Assembly: GCF_002899455.1 (NCBI RefSeq)
Contig: NZ_PPFB01000001.1
Coordinates: 4,378,001-4,442,000, forward strand
Reading direction: 5' to 3'
Length of the DNA stretch: 64,000 nucleotides
DNA from: Streptomyces sp. DH-12
GTDB taxonomy: Bacteria; Actinomycetota; Actinomycetes; Streptomycetales; Streptomycetaceae
Under the pieces are notes generated by a model that was not told where the DNA came from, did no database searches, and saw nothing but the letters and a program-made list of their open reading frames with translations. This document shows, one piece after another, positions 26,474 to 34,030 of the stretch; the stretch's first letter is position 1; the number at the start of each line of letters is the position of its first letter. A program made the translations under genes and the position numbers.

Positions 26474-26571
26474 GGCCTGACGGGTGCCGTGCTGGCACAA
26501 CGAGCCGGTGTGGGACAACCGGCCGTTTGCAAGGTGGAGACCGCGCGCATGCTTCGCAGTCTTGATGTGGG
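26474..26571 (+). pseudogene. Fragment of an XRE-type helix-turn-helix gene
   Basis: The frame reads GLTGAVLAQRAGVGQPAV, then CKVETARMLRSLDV, which matches the DNA-binding helices of XRE-type regulators (typically GLTQAELAELAGVSQPAVS). Flanking sequence in that frame has no further similarity, and a Cys stands where a Ser or Ala is usual. About 33 residues survive. The rest of 25943-26600 holds no gene I can support. Confidence 0.5.
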
Positions 26572-26600
26572 ACCGGCTCTCGCAGGCTCTCGATCCCGCT

Positions 26601-26692
26601 GTTGAATGACGGGGTGACGCGTCTCGTCGACAGCTTTGGTCTCGTGGACTGGGTAAGGGCATTGGACGTTCTCAGCTCGTCGGGGCCCGAAA
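26601..26692 (+). pseudogene. 3' fragment of a PP2C-like gene
   Basis: In frame: NDGVTRLVDSFGLVDWVRAL, then DVLSSSGPEKA. Both the protein and DNA closely match the end of the PP2C-like gene at 34730-35545 (SDGVTRLVDSFDLADWVRVL, then GVLSSSGPDEL). The similarity ends abruptly near 26692, where an unrelated minus-strand fragment begins. Only the SDGVTRL motif region of the phosphatase is retained. Confidence 0.8.
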
Positions 26693-26699
26693 AGGCTTC

Positions 26700-26862
26700 C
26701 GTTGCGGGCCGTATCCACCGCGATGAAGGCCAGGACGCCACGCTCCACTACAGCGAAGACCTGCTCGTCGCCGGCATCGTCAAGTCCGGGAAGCTGGTCC
26801 TCGAAGGTGTCGAAGACTGCACCGGTTGCCATGCGCAGTTCCTCTGGGAACAGCCCTGCCAT
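26700..26862 (-). pseudogene. 5' fragment of a small unknown gene
   Basis: From an ATG at 26862 the frame reads MAGLFPEELRMATGAVFDTF, then EDQLPGLDDAGDEQVFAVVE and RGVLAFIAVDTARNG, a well-formed helical sequence. It then runs into the antisense of the PP2C fragment and loses sense. I infer a gene truncated at the junction around 26692-26700. I cannot assign a family. Confidence 0.45.
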
Positions 26863-26899
26863 GCGGGCGCACTCGGAGTCCAGGGTGCCCGCGGTGATG

Positions 26900-27439
26900 T
26901 TAGGTCGCCTGCCGCTGCCGGGACGCGTAGGACCGGCTCTTGTTGCGGTTCCCGCACACCTTCATCGAGCACCAGCGGCGGCTGCGATTCTTCGATATGT
27001 CCCAGAACGCCCAGCCGCAAGTGTGTTCCGCGCAGCGCTTGAGCCGTGCGGCATCCCCGGTCGTGACCAGCTGGCTCCAGGCGATCGCCAGCGCGGCCAG
27101 CGGCCTGCGCTCCGTCGGCAGTCCCGCTGCAGGGGTCAAAGATCCGCGCGAGGTGACCAGCACGGGGTGTCCGGCCAGCACCTGGTCCGCCGCGGCAAGC
27201 AGTTCCGGGTCGGGGAGGTCGCCGACATGGCTGCCCAACTCCTCGCGGATGCCCGCGCGAAGGGTCAGATAGCTCTCGTGGACGTCGGGGGGGATGCCGC
27301 CGGGCGTGTCGAGCAGGCCGCGGCCAGTCAGCCAGGCGGCCAGCCCCGCCGGGGTGGCGATCTCGTCGCTGGCCTTTTCCACGTCGACCGTGTTGGCGAA
27401 CGCCTCCACCAGGACGGCTGAGGCCGGCGGCTCCAGCAT
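26900..27439 (-). CDS. CGNR zinc-finger (ABATE-domain) transcriptional regulator
   Basis: A 179-residue regulator. The N-terminal ~120 residues form an ABATE-like domain (AFANTVDVEKASDEIATPAG, then AAWLTGRGLL). The C-terminus carries the CGNR zinc finger: KRCAEHTCGWAFWDISKNRS followed by RRWCSMKVCGNRNKSRSY. The four cysteines bind zinc and the CGNR motif contacts DNA. I start at the ATG 27439, eight bases after AGGAGG; an in-frame GTG at 27448 lies directly on that site. It diverges from an MFS exporter gene at 27557 with tandem operator-like repeats between them, so it probably represses that exporter and itself. Confidence 0.88.
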   Translation of the reverse strand: MLEPPASAVLVEAFANTVDVEKASDEIATPAGLAAWLTGRGLLDTPGGIPPDVHESYLTLRAGIREELGSHVGDLPDPELLAAADQVLAGHPVLVTSRGSLTPAAGLPTERRPLAALAIAWSQLVTTGDAARLKRCAEHTCGWAFWDISKNRSRRWCSMKVCGNRNKSRSYASRQRQAT

Positions 27440-27470
27440 GGCGGTCACCTCCTGCGTCTTCCCGCCATTC

Positions 27471-27545
27471 TACCGGCTAAGCGTTTTACCGGTTGTGCGA
27501 TCGCCGGGACGTGCGCCACAGTTGCCTAACCGGCTAAGGCGTTAG
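27471..27545. promoter_or_regulatory. Direct repeats in the CGNR/MFS divergent promoter
   Basis: ACCGGCTAAGCGTT (from 27473) and ACCGGCTAAGGCGTT (from 27530) are near-identical direct repeats 57 bases apart, with TTTACCGGTTG between them as a third partial copy. Both full copies lie in the 117-base region between the two divergent genes. They are the best candidate operators for the CGNR regulator. Confidence 0.55.
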
Positions 27546-27556
27546 ACAGTTAGGGG

Positions 27557-28846
27557 ATGGCCATGGCCACATCGACGCCCGAGCGGACAGAAACCGGCAA
27601 AAGCCTCAGTGCTTCGACCTCGAAGGGGCGCCCCCCAGTCGACCGGGGCCGGCGCAACACCGCGGTCCTGGTCGGCTTCACCGCCGTGACCAACCTCGCC
27701 GACGGCGTGATGAAGATGGCTCTGCCGCTGCTGGCCGCCCAGATCACCGGCTCTCCCACCCAGGTCACCGCGGTCTCACTGACCCTTACCCTGCCCTGGC
27801 TGCTCGTCGCCCTGCACATCGGCGTGCTCGTCGACCGTTTCGACCGGAGGCGACTGCTCTGGGCTGCCAACGGGGCGCGGCTGGCGGCGGTGGGCTGGCT
27901 CAGCGTCTTAGCCGCGACCGACGGCGTGACGCTCGTGCAACTCCTCAGTGCCGGGGCGGTCCTCGGTGTCGCCGACGTACTGGCATCCACCTCCGCCTCC
28001 GCCCTGGTTCCGGCCGCAGTGCCCGCGGCAGGGCGCGAGCGCGCCAACGCCTGGATGGCGGGGGCCGAGACCGTGGGACAGGAATTCGCCGGACCTCTCA
28101 CCGGAGGACTGCTGCTGGCCGCCGGTACGGGGATCGCGCTGGGGCTGACAAGCGCCTCCTACGCGCTCGCCGCCCTCGCCCTGCTCCTGCTGGTGGGTCG
28201 CTTCCGGGCCGAGGGGCCCGCTCCGGACGCGGCTCCGGTCTCGGTCAACAGTCGGATCGCCGAAGGACTGCGCTTCCTGTGGCGCGATGCGGTGCTGCGC
28301 ACGCTGTCACTGGTCGTCGCCGTGCTCGCCGCCGTCTGGGGCGCCTGGCTGGCGCTCCTACCGCTCTACGCCCAGCAGGCCATGGGACTCGGACCGCAGC
28401 AGTACGGCCTTGTACTCAGCGCCCTGGGGATCGGCGGGCTGGTCGGCGCGGTGACGGTGACCTGGGTGAACCGGCTGCTCGGTGCTCGCTGCGCGATGTT
28501 CGCCGACCTGATCGGCACCACCGCGATGGTGGCGCTGCCCGCCCTGACCACCAGCCTCTGGGCAGTGGCGGCGGGTGCCTTCCTCGGGGGCATGGGCGGC
28601 ACGCTCTGGACGGTCAACGCCCGCACCATCGCCCAGCGCAAGGTCCCCGACGGGATGCTCGGCCGCTACGACGCAGCGGCCCGGCTCTTCAACTTCGGCG
28701 CCATGCCGCTGGGAGCGGCCCTGGTGGGCCTGCTGGCCGAACTGGGCGGCATGCGGCTGGCCTTCGCGGTGTTCGCGGTGGCCACAGCGGCGACGCCGGT
28801 GCTGTTCCTCAAGAACATCACCCGGTCGGCCGTGGAACCACGCTAG
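27557..28846 (+). CDS. MFS transporter, 12 spans (drug exporter-like)
   Basis: A 429-residue inner-membrane protein with about twelve membrane spans. The N-terminal half has NTAVLVGFTAVTNLADGVMK and the conserved loop GVLVDRFDRRRLLWAANGAR (the MFS loop 2-3 motif). The second half repeats the pattern (LLPLYAQQAMGLGPQQYGLV). It resembles the exporters that take out macrolides, siderophores or other natural products. The N-terminal ~25 residues are Thr/Ser-rich. A second ATG six bases in is also possible. The adjacent divergent CGNR gene likely controls it. Cargo is unknown. Confidence 0.88.
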   Translation: MAMATSTPERTETGKSLSASTSKGRPPVDRGRRNTAVLVGFTAVTNLADGVMKMALPLLAAQITGSPTQVTAVSLTLTLPWLLVALHIGVLVDRFDRRRLLWAANGARLAAVGWLSVLAATDGVTLVQLLSAGAVLGVADVLASTSASALVPAAVPAAGRERANAWMAGAETVGQEFAGPLTGGLLLAAGTGIALGLTSASYALAALALLLLVGRFRAEGPAPDAAPVSVNSRIAEGLRFLWRDAVLRTLSLVVAVLAAVWGAWLALLPLYAQQAMGLGPQQYGLVLSALGIGGLVGAVTVTWVNRLLGARCAMFADLIGTTAMVALPALTTSLWAVAAGAFLGGMGGTLWTVNARTIAQRKVPDGMLGRYDAAARLFNFGAMPLGAALVGLLAELGGMRLAFAVFAVATAATPVLFLKNITRSAVEPR

Positions 28847-29069
28847 AACCCGCCGTGGGGACCTGTCCGGGTTCTCCGCGCGACGCCCGGGCAGCACCCA
28901 CACACACCGGGCGGCGCGGGACCCGGAGAGGTCCGCTGGGCGATGCCCCCAGCCGCTTCCGTGGCAGGGAGCCGGAGCCGTTGACGTGTCGACCGGCCCG
29001 GAACCTGGGCCCCGGCGCCACACTCCCGGCCCGAAGCGCCAAGACGGTTGTGCACATTCAGCTGTGCCG

Positions 29070-29262
29070 GCCGGTGCGTACATCGGTGAGCTGGCGGGCT
29101 GGCGCGAGGCGTTCTACGGCGTCGGGGGACCGGCGCTGCTCTTGTGGCCGCGGCCATGGCCGTGCTGCTGCCGCCGCCATCCCAGGAGGCGGTCGCGCTG
29201 GGCGGGGTGCTGCGACTGTTCAACAACTCCCGGGTGGCCACCGGGCGCGCGGCTTTCCGTAG
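29070..29262 (+). pseudogene. Frameshifted fragment of another MFS transporter
   Basis: One frame gives AGAYIGELAGWREAFYGVGG, a typical periplasmic-loop/helix junction of DHA1 drug exporters. Another frame continues with AMAVLLPPPSQEAVALGGVL and RLFNNSRVATGRAAF. The rest of the transporter is absent on both sides. A frameshift and deletions are needed to explain it. The remainder of 28847-29315 has no supported gene. Confidence 0.5.
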
Positions 29263-29315
29263 CGGGTGCGGCGATCGTGCTGGTTGAGGTTCCCCCGCTG
29301 CTCGGGAGGGGCTGA

Positions 29316-29444
29316 TCAACTGGTCCCGAGGGGGTGACAGGGGTTCAGGTGGGTGCGTTCGGCCGTTGCCCGGTCGGCGCAGTGCTTCTCCTCGAGCTCG
29401 ATCGGACTGAGGTAGCCGAGCCGTTTCCGGTTGGTCATGCCGGG
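29316..29444 (-). mobile_element. IS3-family transposase, C-terminal remnant
   Basis: Reading leftward, the frame NRKRLGYLSPIELEEKHCAD, then RATAERTHLNPCHPLGTS and a stop looks like the end of an IS3-type OrfB transposase, in which LGYLSPIEFE near the end is highly conserved. The catalytic part is missing. It abuts an unrelated IS6-type remnant at 29461. Confidence 0.55.
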
Positions 29445-29460
29445 GAGGGATCGTCCGTGG

Positions 29461-29785
29461 ATAGCGCGCCACCGTCGTACAAGGGGAACCACCGGTACCC
29501 GGTGGAGATCATCTCCCACTGTGTGTGGCTCTATCACCGCTTCCCGCTGTCGTTCCGGGAGGTCGACTGCTGCTCGAGCGCGGCGTGTTCGTCTCCCACG
29601 AGACGGTCCGCCGCTGGTGCGCCAAGTCCGGGCAGGCCTACGCAGGCGCGCTTTGCGGTGTCGCGGGCGGAAATCACCGACAAGCTGCGTTCCTACGGCG
29701 CGGCCCACCGCGAGGTCATGCCCTCGGTCGAGCACCGCTCGCACAAAGGCCTGAACAACCGGGATGAGAACTCCGACGCGCCATC
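29461..29785 (+). mobile_element. IS6-family transposase remnant with internal deletion
   Basis: One frame begins PPSYKGNHRYPVEIISHCVW and LYHRFPLSFREVD, the start of IS6-type transposases. The next stretch, LLLERGVFVSHETVRRWCAK and SGQAYAGAL, is in another frame. Then the first frame resumes with ITDKLRSYGAAHREVMPSVE and HRSHKGLNNRDENS, the end of the same protein. The D-D-E catalytic middle is lost, so the element cannot transpose. No terminal inverted repeats were identified. Confidence 0.75.
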
Positions 29786-29819
29786 AGACAGTCACGCGCC
29801 CAACAACGTGACAACGCCC

Positions 29820-30686
29820 TCAGCTTTTACGGAAGGCGTCGATCATGCGGGCGTAGCTGTCGCTCCCGTGCCCGGCGGCCACCATCTGGCGCATCAACTC
29901 CAGGTGCAGTTCCGGAAGTCGGGGGTCGATGCCCCGGTCGGCCCCGGCGTGCAGCAGGTGGCCTATCGCGGCGACCTGCACGTCGATGGTGGCGTCGTGG
30001 CCGGGGTACTCGCCCGCGTCGATCTGCTCGGCGTACCCGGTCATGAACCAGGACACCGTCTTCAGCCAGCGGCAGGCGATCGCCGTGAAGTCCCTCGCCG
30101 CGACCCCGTCCGCGCCGGCCAGCGCGGTGGCGTGCAGCCAGCCGCCGAAGACGGACCACATGAGGCCGAGCAGCCCGGAGTCGTACAGCGAGGCGAGCCC
30201 TGCGTCCGTCCCGAGGCCGACCGGGTCGCCGAGGACGGCCAGGGTGTCGCGGTGCGCGGCCAGGACCTCGGGGGCGCCGCTGTAGAGGAACATGTGGGCG
30301 CTGTCGCCGACGCCGGGTGGGGTGGTCATGATGCCGCCGTCGAGGTACGCGATCCCCTGCCCGGCCGCCCACTTCGCCTCCTCGCGCGCCTGCTCGGGCG
30401 AGCCTGAGGTGAGGTTGACCAGGGCCTTGCCGCGCAGCGACTCTCCTACGGGACGGAGGAGTTCGCGTGCGGCCGGGTAGTCGAGGACGCACACCAGGAC
30501 CAGGTCGCTCGCGGCGACGGCCTCGGCGACCGTCTCCGCTCGGACCGCGCCCCGGGCGACGAGGGGCCCGGCCTTCTCGGGACTGCGGTTCCAGACGGTC
30601 GTGGTGTGCCCGGCGTCCAGGAGGGCACCGGCGAGCGCCGTGCCCATCTGTCCCAGGCCGATGACGGTGACGTTCTGTGCGCTCAT
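29820..30686 (-). CDS. Imine reductase-like NAD(P)-dependent oxidoreductase
   Basis: A 288-residue dehydrogenase with an N-terminal Rossmann domain: VTVIGLGQMGTALAGALLDA, then GHTTTVWNRSPEKAGPLVAR and GA. This is the cofactor-binding pattern of the imine reductase/beta-hydroxyacid dehydrogenase superfamily. The NRS-x-x-K segment is consistent with NADPH. The C-terminal domain has LASLYDSGLLGLMWSVFGGW, in which the Asp corresponds to the usual catalytic residue of imine reductases. It probably reduces a C=N (or C=O) bond of a small metabolite. It is divergent from a GlxA-type activator, with a perfect inverted repeat between them, and looks intact despite decayed neighbours. ATG at 30686. Confidence 0.82.
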   Translation of the reverse strand: MSAQNVTVIGLGQMGTALAGALLDAGHTTTVWNRSPEKAGPLVARGAVRAETVAEAVAASDLVLVCVLDYPAARELLRPVGESLRGKALVNLTSGSPEQAREEAKWAAGQGIAYLDGGIMTTPPGVGDSAHMFLYSGAPEVLAAHRDTLAVLGDPVGLGTDAGLASLYDSGLLGLMWSVFGGWLHATALAGADGVAARDFTAIACRWLKTVSWFMTGYAEQIDAGEYPGHDATIDVQVAAIGHLLHAGADRGIDPRLPELHLELMRQMVAAGHGSDSYARMIDAFRKS

Positions 30687-30755
30687 GAATGACGACTCCC
30701 TGTATGTGGCGGTCCTTGGACAAGATCCACACTCGCAGGAGCGGAAGGGGTGCGA

Positions 30756-30796
30756 CAGTGGCAGGACTGGCTATGTACGCAAAATTCCTGCCACTG
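30756..30796. promoter_or_regulatory. Perfect 11-bp inverted repeat between the reductase and GlxA regulator
   Basis: CAGTGGCAGGA (30756-30766) and TCCTGCCACTG (30786-30796) are exact complements separated by 19 bases, which puts the arm centres about three DNA turns apart. The right arm ends 20 bases before the regulator start; the left arm is 69 bases from the reductase start. It is a strong candidate operator for the GlxA-type protein. Confidence 0.65.
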
Positions 30797-30816
30797 GGCC
30801 GAGTTAGGATCGGCGA

Positions 30817-31800
30817 ATGAGCACAGGTGTCGTCGCCGTGGCCGTCGTCCCCGACCCTCGCTCGGGGGTCTCTCTCTGGGAGCTGTACGAACTCTCCATC
30901 GCCTGCACGGTGTTCGGCATCCCGCAGCCCGACCTGGCCGATCCCTGGTACGAGCTGAGGCTCTGCGGCAACGCCCCGGACGGGGCAATCTCCCTGCGTA
31001 CGGAGTACGGCCTGGACGCGCTCGTGGGCGCCGACACGGTCATCGTGCCGTCCGTGCCCGACGCGGTCGTCGAGGACGGCCAGGAGGTCCCGGCCGATCT
31101 GGTAGCAGCCCTGCGCGAGGCCGCCGCCTCTGGGGCCCGGATGGTCTCCCTGTGCACCGGCGCCTTCGCGCTCGCCGCGGCCGGGCTCCTCGACGGCCGC
31201 CGAGCCACCGCGCACTGGAGTCACACCGCCCAGCTGGCGGCTCGCCACCCCGAGGTGGTCGTCGACGACTCGGTCCTCTACACCGACGAGGGCGGGGTCC
31301 TCACCAGCGCCGGGGCCACCGCCGCGCTCGACCTGTGTCTGCACCTGGTCCGCCGCGACCTGGGGGCCTCGGTCGCCAACCAGCTGGCGCGGCGCCTCGT
31401 CGTGCAGGCCCACCGCTCGGGCGGCCAAGCCCAGTTCATCGAGGCACCGGTGCCCCGCGACGACGACGCGGGCCTGGCTCCGGTACTCCAGTGGGCGGCC
31501 GAGCGGCTGCACGAGCCGCTCACCGTCGATGACCTGGCGCGCCGGGCCGGGCTGAGCCCGCGCACCTTCTACCGGCGACTGCGGGAGGCGACCGGCACGA
31601 CGCCGCTGCAGTGGCTGTTGCAGCAGCGCATCGGCCGGGCACAGAGCCTGCTGGAGACGACCGACCTGCCGGTGGAGCAGATCGGCTACCGCAGCGGCCT
31701 GGGCACGGCGGCGAACCTGCGCCACCACTTCACCCGGACGGTGGGGGTCTCCCCCACCGACTACCGCAAGTCGTTCAGGCCCTCGAGGCTACCTTCGTAA
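30817..31800 (+). CDS. GlxA-family transcriptional regulator (DJ-1/PfpI + AraC HTH)
   Basis: A 327-residue regulator. Residues 5-185 form a DJ-1/PfpI domain, with LVSLCTGAFALAAAGLLDGR carrying the Cys nucleophile elbow (CTGAF) usual for the GlxA family, and RATAHWSHTAQLAARHPEVV. The C-terminal ~100 residues are an AraC-type double helix-turn-helix: LTVDDLARRAGLSPRTFYRR and EQIGYRSGLGTAANLRHHF. GlxA-type proteins sense amides, amino acids or related metabolites. The divergent gene encodes an imine-reductase-like enzyme, so this regulator probably controls it through the inverted repeat. The ATG at 30817 has AGGA eight bases upstream. A truncated integrase begins 40 bases after its stop. Confidence 0.9.
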   Translation: MSTGVVAVAVVPDPRSGVSLWELYELSIACTVFGIPQPDLADPWYELRLCGNAPDGAISLRTEYGLDALVGADTVIVPSVPDAVVEDGQEVPADLVAALREAAASGARMVSLCTGAFALAAAGLLDGRRATAHWSHTAQLAARHPEVVVDDSVLYTDEGGVLTSAGATAALDLCLHLVRRDLGASVANQLARRLVVQAHRSGGQAQFIEAPVPRDDDAGLAPVLQWAAERLHEPLTVDDLARRAGLSPRTFYRRLREATGTTPLQWLLQQRIGRAQSLLETTDLPVEQIGYRSGLGTAANLRHHFTRTVGVSPTDYRKSFRPSRLPS

Positions 31801-31842
31801 GACCGAGTTGGGGTTCGTACGCACGGAAGCGTCCTGTGGTCG

Positions 31843-32231
31843 ATGACCATGCTCATGCGCCGCCGCTGCGCTGGCACCGGATGCGGCAGGTGGCGGCTCG
31901 TGCGAGAGCGGGGGAGACCTGGCGCGAGTCGGACTACGTCTTCACCACCCGGACCGGATGCCCGGTCGAGCCGCGGAACCTCTACCGGTCCTTCACCCGC
32001 GTCGCCCGGTCCGCCGGCCTCCGCGTGATCCGGCTGCACGACGCCCGGAACGGCACGGCGACGCTCCTGACGACGGCCGGGGTCGCGCCCCGCGTGGTGA
32101 TGGAGATCCTGGGCCACTCCCAGATCGGCATCACCATGGATGTCTACACGCACGTCGTGCAGGACGCGCAGCGCGAGGCCATGAGCCACATGGACCGGCT
32201 GCTCAGGAAGAGGCACCCCGATCGTCGGTGA
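31843..32231 (+). pseudogene. Tyrosine recombinase (integrase), C-terminal fragment
   Basis: About 125 residues of the catalytic domain remain: WRESDYVFTTRTGCPVEPRN, then RLHDARNGTATLLTTAGVAP and MEILGHSQIGITMDVYTHV, which carries the nucleophilic Tyr. The N-terminal arm-binding and core-binding domains and the first catalytic Arg region are missing, and the second His of the usual HDLRH box reads Asn. The stop at 32231 is followed by a hairpin (32265-32298) and an att copy (32309), the usual order at the integrase end of tRNA-targeting elements. A GlxA gene, unrelated, abuts the truncated side. Confidence 0.85.
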
Positions 32232-32264
32232 CCGCCTGCACTGATGTCAGAAGTAGAAGTCGAA

Positions 32265-32298
32265 GGGCCCACCTACGGAGATCCGTAGGTGGGGGCCC
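32265..32298. terminator. Hairpin next to the first att copy
   Basis: GGGCCCACCTACGG and CCGTAGGTGGGGGCCC pair over 14 bases with an AGAT loop and a small bulge. It lies between the truncated integrase and the tRNA-like repeat. It is probably the integrase terminator; the same position is occupied by hairpins at 33651, 36870 and 37516. Confidence 0.7.
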
Positions 32299-32308
32299 TC
32301 TGACCTGG

Positions 32309-32350
32309 TGCCCCCGGCAGGATTCGAACCTGCGACACACGCTTTAGGAG
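32309..32350. repeat. att copy 1: duplicate of the tRNA-Arg 3' end
   Basis: These 42 bases differ from the 3' part of the tRNA-Arg(CCT) gene at 37565-37606 by one base (ACACAC instead of ACACCC). They cover the T-arm and anticodon-stem 3' side but not the whole tRNA, as expected from site-specific recombination into a tRNA. This marks the left end of one inserted segment. Confidence 0.85.
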
Positions 32351-32450
32351 TTCGATGCGGGACCGCTGAGCCTGCTGTCGGCGACTGCTGCGACGGCCGG
32401 ACGGAGACGCCGGCGTGCCTTCCCGTCCGGTGTCGTTGATGTCAGCTATG

Positions 32451-33548
32451 TCAGCTGTGGATGTCAGGATCTGCCTGGCCCGTGGTTCTTTGCGGGCCGG
32501 TCGTCATCACGGGTACCGGGACCGGGCAGGAACCGTCGGCCAGTGACTCCGCGCCGGCCACACCGACCAGTGACGCGGCCACGGCGGGCCGTACCGGTAC
32601 CAGCGGTGGCTCTCCGTGCTCCATCGTGGCCCGGAAGGCGCGCAGTACTCGTACGGTGCCCTCAGCCCCGCGTGCCACGGGTTCCCCGGCGAGGGTGAAG
32701 GGCGGAGGCGTGCGTTCCTCCTCGCGTGCGTGGCCCTCCGGGGTCGCCCAGCCCTCCGTCCTGACACGGACCGACCAGGACCGGTCGCCGGCGGCCCGGA
32801 CGGACTCGGCCAGCGCCTTGGTGCCGCGCACGGAGATCCAGCTCCAGTGGCTGTCGGGCTCGCCCTGGAGGAACCCGTGCCGGGTAAGGGCAAGCGCCCC
32901 GGTGGACAGCCGTACCGCCATGACGACCGCGGCGCGTGGGTCCGCCTCGTCCGCCGGGAACGCCGACACCTCCACCGGCCAGGCCTTCGTGAGGGCCAGT
33001 ACCGGTGAGAGGGTGTGCGTGCAGTACGCCGTGGGAGCGATGCGCCCGCGCCAGTGCGCCGGGTCACCGATCAGGCCCGTGACATCGGCCGGGGACATGC
33101 CGTGCAGGTAGTCCGCTTCGATCAGGCTGATCCGGCCCAGCTCCCCGGCCTCGATCGCCTGCCGGATGAGACGGACGTGCGGGTGGGCCACGTAGTTCTC
33201 GGCGAAGGAATAGGTCGCGGACGACCTGTCCGCCGCCGCGATGAGCCGCTCCCCTTCCGCGGCGTCCACGCACGCCGCCGACTCGGACAGCACATGCACT
33301 CCACGGTCCAGGAACGCGACGGCCAGCGGCGCGTGCTCGTCGAAGTCGTTGGCCAGGACGACCCCGTCAAGACGGTGCTCCAGCAGCTCCTCCCACCGTT
33401 CCACCAGCACCGCGCCGGGTAACTGCGCCCGCGCCACGGCACGGCGTTCGGGGTCGCGGTCACATGCCGCCACGACCTCCATGCCCACCTTGCGACACCA
33501 GTCCGCCAGGTGGAGCCCCATCCTGAGCCCTACCACTCCTACCCGCAT
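32451..33548 (-). CDS. Gfo/Idh/MocA-family NAD(P)-dependent oxidoreductase
   Basis: A 365-residue oxidoreductase starting at an ATG seven bases after GAGGA. The N-terminal Rossmann fold reads MRVGVVGLRMGLHLADWCRK, with an RM where most members have a G-x-x-G; the GLRMG motif is nevertheless near. The second landmark VHVLSESAACVDAAEG corresponds to the usual EKPxA motif (here SESAA). The catalytic domain includes RISLIEADYLHGMSPADVTG and CTHTLSPVLALT, which contains the conserved His. The lack of the usual catalytic Lys makes its chemistry uncertain. It is the only gene between the first and second att copies, and looks intact. Confidence 0.75.
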   Translation of the reverse strand: MRVGVVGLRMGLHLADWCRKVGMEVVAACDRDPERRAVARAQLPGAVLVERWEELLEHRLDGVVLANDFDEHAPLAVAFLDRGVHVLSESAACVDAAEGERLIAAADRSSATYSFAENYVAHPHVRLIRQAIEAGELGRISLIEADYLHGMSPADVTGLIGDPAHWRGRIAPTAYCTHTLSPVLALTKAWPVEVSAFPADEADPRAAVVMAVRLSTGALALTRHGFLQGEPDSHWSWISVRGTKALAESVRAAGDRSWSVRVRTEGWATPEGHAREEERTPPPFTLAGEPVARGAEGTVRVLRAFRATMEHGEPPLVPVRPAVAASLVGVAGAESLADGSCPVPVPVMTTGPQRTTGQADPDIHS

Positions 33549-33650
33549 ACAGACATCCTCTTCCGAACTCCCCTTCCTTCACAGCTGGTTTCCCACCGTG
33601 AAAACGCAGCAGACGGAGGGACTGACCGAGGCGCACGTCCCGGACACAAC

Positions 33651-33693
33651 GAAGGGCCGGCCCGGGAGGGAAACCCTCCTGAGCCGGCCCTTC
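33651..33693. terminator. Hairpin next to the second att copy
   Basis: The outer arms GAAGGGCCGGC and GCCGGCCCTTC are exact complements; an inner GGAGGG/CCCTCC stem closes the loop. It lies seven bases before att copy 2. The sequence is closely related to the hairpins at 36870-36912 and 37516-37558. Confidence 0.75.
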
Positions 33694-33699
33694 TCTCTG

Positions 33700-33741
33700 T
33701 GCCCCCGGCAGGATTCGGACCTGCGACACCCGCTTTAGGGG
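33700..33741. repeat. att copy 2: duplicate of the tRNA-Arg 3' end
   Basis: It matches 37565-37606 at all but two of 42 bases. The spacing to copies 1 and 3 defines two adjacent segments: about 1.4 kb (32309-33700), holding one oxidoreductase gene, and about 3.9 kb (33700-37565), holding sigma factor, PP2C and integrase remnants. Confidence 0.85.
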
Positions 33742-34030
33742 AGTGGCGGGGTGATCTGCTGGCTGAGCTGCGGCTTCGCCGGCCGAGGAAGCGGGCGGGT
33801 ACTCGACCGCAGGGCACCGGTGTTGACCCTGACTGACCCCTGCATCTGGCACGGTAGTGGCACGAACCTCAGCCGACGGCAGTCAGCCACGATGGTCGGG
33901 GGTGTCGGCCCGTCGGTTGCGGTCCTGGCGCTCTGCAACCTCACGGCTGGCCGCGGCCGTTAATCGACAGCATGACCAAAAAGGTCGTCAGCAAGCCGAC
34001 GACCTCTCGATGGCTACCCGTCGAGCATTC
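33742..34030. other. Gap to the right of att copy 2, no gene supported
   Basis: I see no coding frame with family motifs. The left half is GC-rich; from about 33960 the composition shifts visibly towards A/T and stays so through the sigma-factor remnant to about 34700. Confidence 0.5.
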
